Positions 60,755 through 64,000 of a stretch of DNA of 64,000 nt are shown here, in pieces (the first letter of the stretch is position 1; each line of letters opens with the position of its first letter). Below the pieces are notes generated by a model, which saw nothing but the letters and a program-made list of their open reading frames with translations, was not told the DNA's origin and made no database searches. Location of the stretch: positions 62,001 through 126,000 of the forward strand of contig NZ_PISM01000001.1 of the NCBI RefSeq assembly GCF_002929225.1, in the 5' to 3' direction. Made by a program: the position numbers and the translations under genes. This DNA comes from Stutzerimonas kunmingensis. Lineage in GTDB: Bacteria > Pseudomonadota > Gammaproteobacteria > Pseudomonadales > Pseudomonadaceae.

Positions 60755-62047
60755 TCAGCTGTCGCCCAGCTCCCGGGAGATGGCGCGATAGCCGATATCT
60801 TTGCGATAGAAACAGCCATTCCAGTGGATTTTTTCCGCCAGACGGTATGCCTGCTGCTGCGCCTCGGAGACGGTGCGGCCGATGGCAGTTGCGCAAAGTA
60901 CGCGGCCACCGGCGGTGACGACCTGGCCCTGGTCGTTCAGCGCGGTACCGGCATGAAACACCTTGCCATCCAGCGCAGCGGCATCGTCCAGCCCTTCGAT
61001 CACATCGCCCTTGGCGTAATCGCCCGGGTAGCCGCCAGCAGCCAGCACCACGCCGACGGTCGGGCGCAAATCCCAGGTCGCCTCGACCTTGTTCAGCGCC
61101 TTGGCCAGCGCGGCTTCGACCAGCAGCACCAGCGAGGATTCGAGGCGCACCATGATCGGCTGGGTTTCCGGGTCGCCGAAGCGGCAGTTGAACTCGATGA
61201 CCTTCGGCGCGCCGGCCTTGTCGATCATCAGTCCGGCGTACAGGAAGCCGGTGTAGACATTGCCTTCGGCAGCCATGCCGCGCACGGTCGGGTAGATCAC
61301 CTCGTCCATCACGCGCTTATGCACATCGGCGGTGACCACCGGAGCCGGCGAATAGGCGCCCATGCCGCCGGTGTTGGGGCCGATGTCGCCGTCGCCGACG
61401 CGCTTGTGGTCCTGGCTGGTGGCCATCGGCAGCACGTTCTCGCCGTCGACCATGACGATGAAGCTGGCCTCTTCGCCATCCAGGAATTCTTCAATGACTA
61501 CGCGCGCGCCGGCGTCGCCGAAGGCGTTGCCGGACAGCATGTCGCGCACCGCTTCCTCGGCCTCGGCCAGGGTCATGGCGACGATCACGCCCTTGCCGGC
61601 GGCCAGGCCGTCGGCCTTGATGACGATCGGCGCGCCTTTTTCACGCAGGTAGGCCAATGCCGGCTCGACTTCGGTGAAGTTCTGGTAGTCGGCAGTGGGA
61701 ATCGCGTGGCGGGCCAGGAAGTCCTTGGTGAACGCCTTGGAGCCTTCCAGCTGCGCGGCGGCGGCGGTCGGTCCGAAGATGTCCAAGCCGCGCGAGCGGA
61801 ACAGATCGACCACGCCTTTGACCAGCGGTGCCTCGGGGCCGACGATGGTCAGTTGTACGTTGGCGGCGGCGAAATCCGCCAGTTGCTCGATGGCCAGTAC
61901 GTCGATGGCAACGTTCTCGCACTTGGCTTCAGTGGCGGTGCCGGCGTTGCCCGGGGCGACGAATACCTTGGCGACGCGTGGATCCTGCGCAACCTTCCAG
62001 GCCAGGGCGTGCTCGCGGCCGCCGCTGCCGATGATCAGTACGTTCAT
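60755..62047 (-). CDS. purD: Phosphoribosylamine-glycine ligase
   Basis: ATP-dependent GAR synthetase of purine synthesis. The protein has 430 residues: N-terminal MNVLIIGSGGREHALAWKVA, ATP-grasp domain (IVIKADGLAAGKGVIVAMTL; NTGGMGAYSPAPVVT), metal-binding EFNCRFGDPETQPIM, and the C-terminal barrel-sandwich domain. It is downstream of purH on the same strand, separated by a 199-bp structured spacer. Confidence 0.97.
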   Translation of the reverse strand: MNVLIIGSGGREHALAWKVAQDPRVAKVFVAPGNAGTATEAKCENVAIDVLAIEQLADFAAANVQLTIVGPEAPLVKGVVDLFRSRGLDIFGPTAAAAQLEGSKAFTKDFLARHAIPTADYQNFTEVEPALAYLREKGAPIVIKADGLAAGKGVIVAMTLAEAEEAVRDMLSGNAFGDAGARVVIEEFLDGEEASFIVMVDGENVLPMATSQDHKRVGDGDIGPNTGGMGAYSPAPVVTADVHKRVMDEVIYPTVRGMAAEGNVYTGFLYAGLMIDKAGAPKVIEFNCRFGDPETQPIMVRLESSLVLLVEAALAKALNKVEATWDLRPTVGVVLAAGGYPGDYAKGDVIEGLDDAAALDGKVFHAGTALNDQGQVVTAGGRVLCATAIGRTVSEAQQQAYRLAEKIHWNGCFYRKDIGYRAISRELGDS

Positions 62048-62084
62048 TGCTGTCTCCCAATGGAGGCGGGCGGGTCGCCCGCTT

Positions 62085-62110
62085 GGTGGATAAGCGAAGC
62101 GTTATCCACC
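62085..62110. repeat. GGTGGATAA...TTATCCACC palindrome
   Basis: 9-bp perfect inverted repeat around GCGAAGCG, followed by CTACG. This sequence type is a widespread short interspersed repeat in pseudomonads and other proteobacteria; here it lies just upstream of purD. Confidence 0.65.
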
Positions 62111-62152
62111 CTACGAATACCGAGGTCGCGATCGGGCTGGTAGATGCAAGGC

Positions 62153-62212
62153 GCCCGACTCTTCACCCGGCGGAGTTGCCTTCTGGCAATGATCATGGGG
62201 GAAGAGTCGGGC
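62153..62212. other. Nested hairpin in the purH-purD spacer
   Basis: GCCCGACTCTTC (62153-62164) and GAAGAGTCGGGC (62201-62212) form a 12-bp perfect outer stem. Inside are TTGCC-TTCT-GGCAA (62176-62189) and the palindrome ATGATCAT (minus strand), so the RNA can fold into a branched or stacked element about 105 nt before purD. No T-run follows on either strand. Confidence 0.55.
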
Positions 62213-62246
62213 AACACCGCAGATGCCTGTCCGAGTGCGGCCGATT

Positions 62247-63851
62247 TTAGTGGCGGAAGTGGCGCATGCCGGTGAACACCATGGCAATGCCGGCTTCGTC
62301 AGCCGCGGCGATCACTTCGTTGTCACGCATCGAGCCGCCCGGCTGGATCACCGCGGTGATGCCGGCCTTGGCCGCATTGTCGATGCCATCGCGGAACGGG
62401 AAGAAGGCGTCCGAGGCCATTACCGCACCCGGAACCGGCAGGCCGGCATGTTCGGCCTTGATCGCGGCGATGCGCGCGGAGTTGACGCGGCTCATCTGGC
62501 CGGCACCAACGCCGACTGTCTGGCGGTTCTTGGCGTAGACGATGGCGTTAGACTTGACGAACTTGGCCACTTTCCAGGCGAAGATCAGGTCATGGATTTC
62601 CTGCTCGGTCGGCGCGCGCTGGGTGACGATCTTCAGGTCTGCTTCGGTGATCATGCCGATGTCGCGGCTCTGGATCAGCAGGCCGCCGTTGACGCGCTTG
62701 TAGTCCCAGCCCGGGCTGCGCTCGGCGGGCCACTCGCCGCATTCGAGCAGGCGCACGTTGGCCTTGCTGGCCACCACGTCACGGGCGGCCTGGGAAACCT
62801 TGGGCGCGATGATTACCTCGACGAACTGGCGCTCGACGATGGCCTGGGCGGTTTCGCCGTCCAGTTCGCGGTTGAAGGCAATGATGCCGCCAAAGGCCGA
62901 CTCGCTGTCGGTGGCGTAGGCCAGGTCATAGGCCTTGCGGATGCCGCCTTCATCTTCCGGTACCACAGCCACGCCGCACGGGTTGGCATGCTTGACGATT
63001 ACGCAGGCCGGCTTGGTAAAGCTCTTCACGCACTCCAACGCAGCGTCGGTGTCGGCCACGTTGTTGAACGACAGCTCCTTGCCCTGCAGTTGCGTGGCGG
63101 TGGCGACGCAAGCCTCGTCGGGCTTCTCGACATAGAAGGCGGCTTGCTGATGCGGATTCTCGCCGTAGCGCATGTCCTGCGCCTTGATGAACTGCATGTT
63201 GTAGGTGCGCGGAAACAGGCTGCGATTTTCGGTGCTGAGCTGCTCGGTGCTCTGGTCGATGCCGCCCAGGTAGTTGGCGATCATGCCGTCGTAGCCGGCG
63301 GTGTGCTCGAACGCCTTGAGCGCCAGGTCGAAGCGCTGGGCGTAGGTCAGCCCGCCGTTCTTCAAGTTGTCGACCACTGCCGCGTAGTCCTCGGCATTGA
63401 CCACGATGGCGACGTCCTTGTGGTTCTTGGCCGCGCTGCGGACCATGGTCGGGCCGCCGATGTCGATGTTCTCGATGGCGTCCGGCAGGGTGCATCCGGG
63501 CTTGGCCACCGTGGCTGCGAACGGATAGAGGTTGACCGCCACCAGATCGATCGGGGCAATGCCGTGCTCGGCCATCACCGCGCCGTCCAGGTCGCGGCGG
63601 CCGAGGATGCCGCCGTGAATCTTCGGGTGCAGAGTTTTCACCCGCCCGTCCATCATCTCCGGGAAGCCGGTGTAGTCGGCCACTTCGACAGCAGCAATGC
63701 CGTTGTCACGCAGCAGCTTGAAGGTGCCGCCGGTGGAGAGGATATCGACGCCGAGGGCTTCGAGGTCGCGGGCGAAGTCGACGACGCCGGTCTTGTCGGA
63801 CACGCTGATCAGCGCGCGGCGCACGGGAAGGCGGGTGGTTTGGTCGGTCAT
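62247..63851 (-). CDS. purH: Bifunctional AICAR transformylase / IMP cyclohydrolase
   Basis: Catalyses the last two steps to IMP. The protein has 534 residues. The N-terminal IMP cyclohydrolase (MGS-like) domain has [35 protein letters not shown] and [20 protein letters not shown]; the C-terminal AICAR transformylase has [27 protein letters not shown], and [20 protein letters not shown]. Upstream is fis, as in other pseudomonads. Confidence 0.97.
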   Translation of the reverse strand: MTDQTTRLPVRRALISVSDKTGVVDFARDLEALGVDILSTGGTFKLLRDNGIAAVEVADYTGFPEMMDGRVKTLHPKIHGGILGRRDLDGAVMAEHGIAPIDLVAVNLYPFAATVAKPGCTLPDAIENIDIGGPTMVRSAAKNHKDVAIVVNAEDYAAVVDNLKNGGLTYAQRFDLALKAFEHTAGYDGMIANYLGGIDQSTEQLSTENRSLFPRTYNMQFIKAQDMRYGENPHQQAAFYVEKPDEACVATATQLQGKELSFNNVADTDAALECVKSFTKPACVIVKHANPCGVAVVPEDEGGIRKAYDLAYATDSESAFGGIIAFNRELDGETAQAIVERQFVEVIIAPKVSQAARDVVASKANVRLLECGEWPAERSPGWDYKRVNGGLLIQSRDIGMITEADLKIVTQRAPTEQEIHDLIFAWKVAKFVKSNAIVYAKNRQTVGVGAGQMSRVNSARIAAIKAEHAGLPVPGAVMASDAFFPFRDGIDNAAKAGITAVIQPGGSMRDNEVIAAADEAGIAMVFTGMRHFRH

Positions 63852-63927
63852 TGACGTTTCCTAGAGGCTACAGGCTTGAGTCCGCGAAGCAGGCAGGTGC
63901 GGACAGCCGCGCCTGCCAGCTGCCGCG

Positions 63928-64000
63928 TCAGAGCAGGTCGTACTGTTTGAGTTTCTTGCGCAGGGTGCCGCGGTTCAGGCCCAGCAGCTCGGAAGCCTTG
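63928..64000 (-). CDS. fis: Nucleoid protein Fis, C-terminal end (cut by window edge)
   Basis: The last 23 codons plus stop are visible: KASELLGLNRGTLRKKLKQY then DLL. This is the Fis helix-turn-helix end, almost identical to E. coli (KMMGINRGTLRKKLKKYGM). The gene runs leftward toward purH. The N-terminal part is outside the window. Confidence 0.92.
   Translation of the reverse strand, partial: KASELLGLNRGTLRKKLKQYDLL

Noticed and set aside
62223..63854. 543-codon plus-strand frame over purH
   Set aside because: purH is complete and certain on the other strand; this is its shadow. The same applies to 58437-60356 (retS), 23411-25177 (nusA) and 11061-12758 (carA).

Overview
The window is a 64-kb piece of a GC-rich gammaproteobacterial chromosome. 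Gene content and order point to Pseudomonas in the broad sense, most likely the stutzeri group (Stutzerimonas). Markers are lldP/lldR, smpB-ratA-ratB, bamE/fur, grpE-dnaK-dnaJ-dapB-carAB-greA, ftsH-folP-glmM-tpiA-secG, rimP-nusA-infB-rbfA-truB-rpsO-pnp, panBCD-folK-pcnB, cbrAB with crcZ, dksA, and retS-purD-purH-fis. It looks like core chromosome. I see no insertion sequence, prophage, integron, CRISPR array or rRNA operon. Comparisons with P. aeruginosa PAO1 gene order are from memory.

Layout. 1-1.7 kb: L-lactate permease (cut by the window edge) divergent from its GntR/FadR-type repressor, with two LldR-like operators. 1.7-6 kb: smpB, ratA-ratB, bamE/fur and recN. 6-11 kb: heat-shock genes with two good RpoH promoters, then dapB. 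11-16.4 kb: carA-carB-greA and a small membrane protein; carA is preceded by a strong hairpin, a competing structure and a possible leader peptide. 16.4-22.7 kb: yhbY, then a 467-bp gap where other pseudomonads carry rlmE, then ftsH-folP-glmM-tpiA-secG. 22.7-31.7 kb: tRNA-Leu(GAG), initiator tRNA-Met and the translation/RNA-turnover operon. 31.7-38 kb: a BON-domain periplasmic protein behind a complete-looking sigma-54 module, facing a DUF748-DUF2845-DUF2845 operon, then a methyltransferase and an MpaB-like oxygenase. 38-44.3 kb: pgi, panD, panC-panB, folK-pcnB. 44.3-49.6 kb: the CbrAB carbon/nitrogen balance system with the CrcZ RNA and the small upstream gene cbrX. 49.7-57.5 kb: gluQ, dksA, an aminotransferase, sfsA, an orphan rmlD-like reductase, an AEC transporter, a 28-residue membrane peptide and two membrane proteins. 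57.8-64 kb: retS, purD, purH and the 3' end of fis.

How the genes work together. Most genes serve housekeeping: ribosome assembly and rescue, RNA turnover, protein quality control, folate, pantothenate, purine and pyrimidine synthesis, and outer-membrane assembly. The regulatory genes are lldR (lactate), fur (iron), dksA (stringent response), cbrAB-crcZ (catabolite repression through Hfq/Crc), retS (Gac/Rsm lifestyle switch) and fis.

The least explained parts lie between genes: the carA leader, the sigma-54 module before the BON gene, the nested hairpin between purH and purD, a GGAAGCTGG-type dispersed palindrome family, and the gap in place of rlmE. I found no clearly new multi-gene system.
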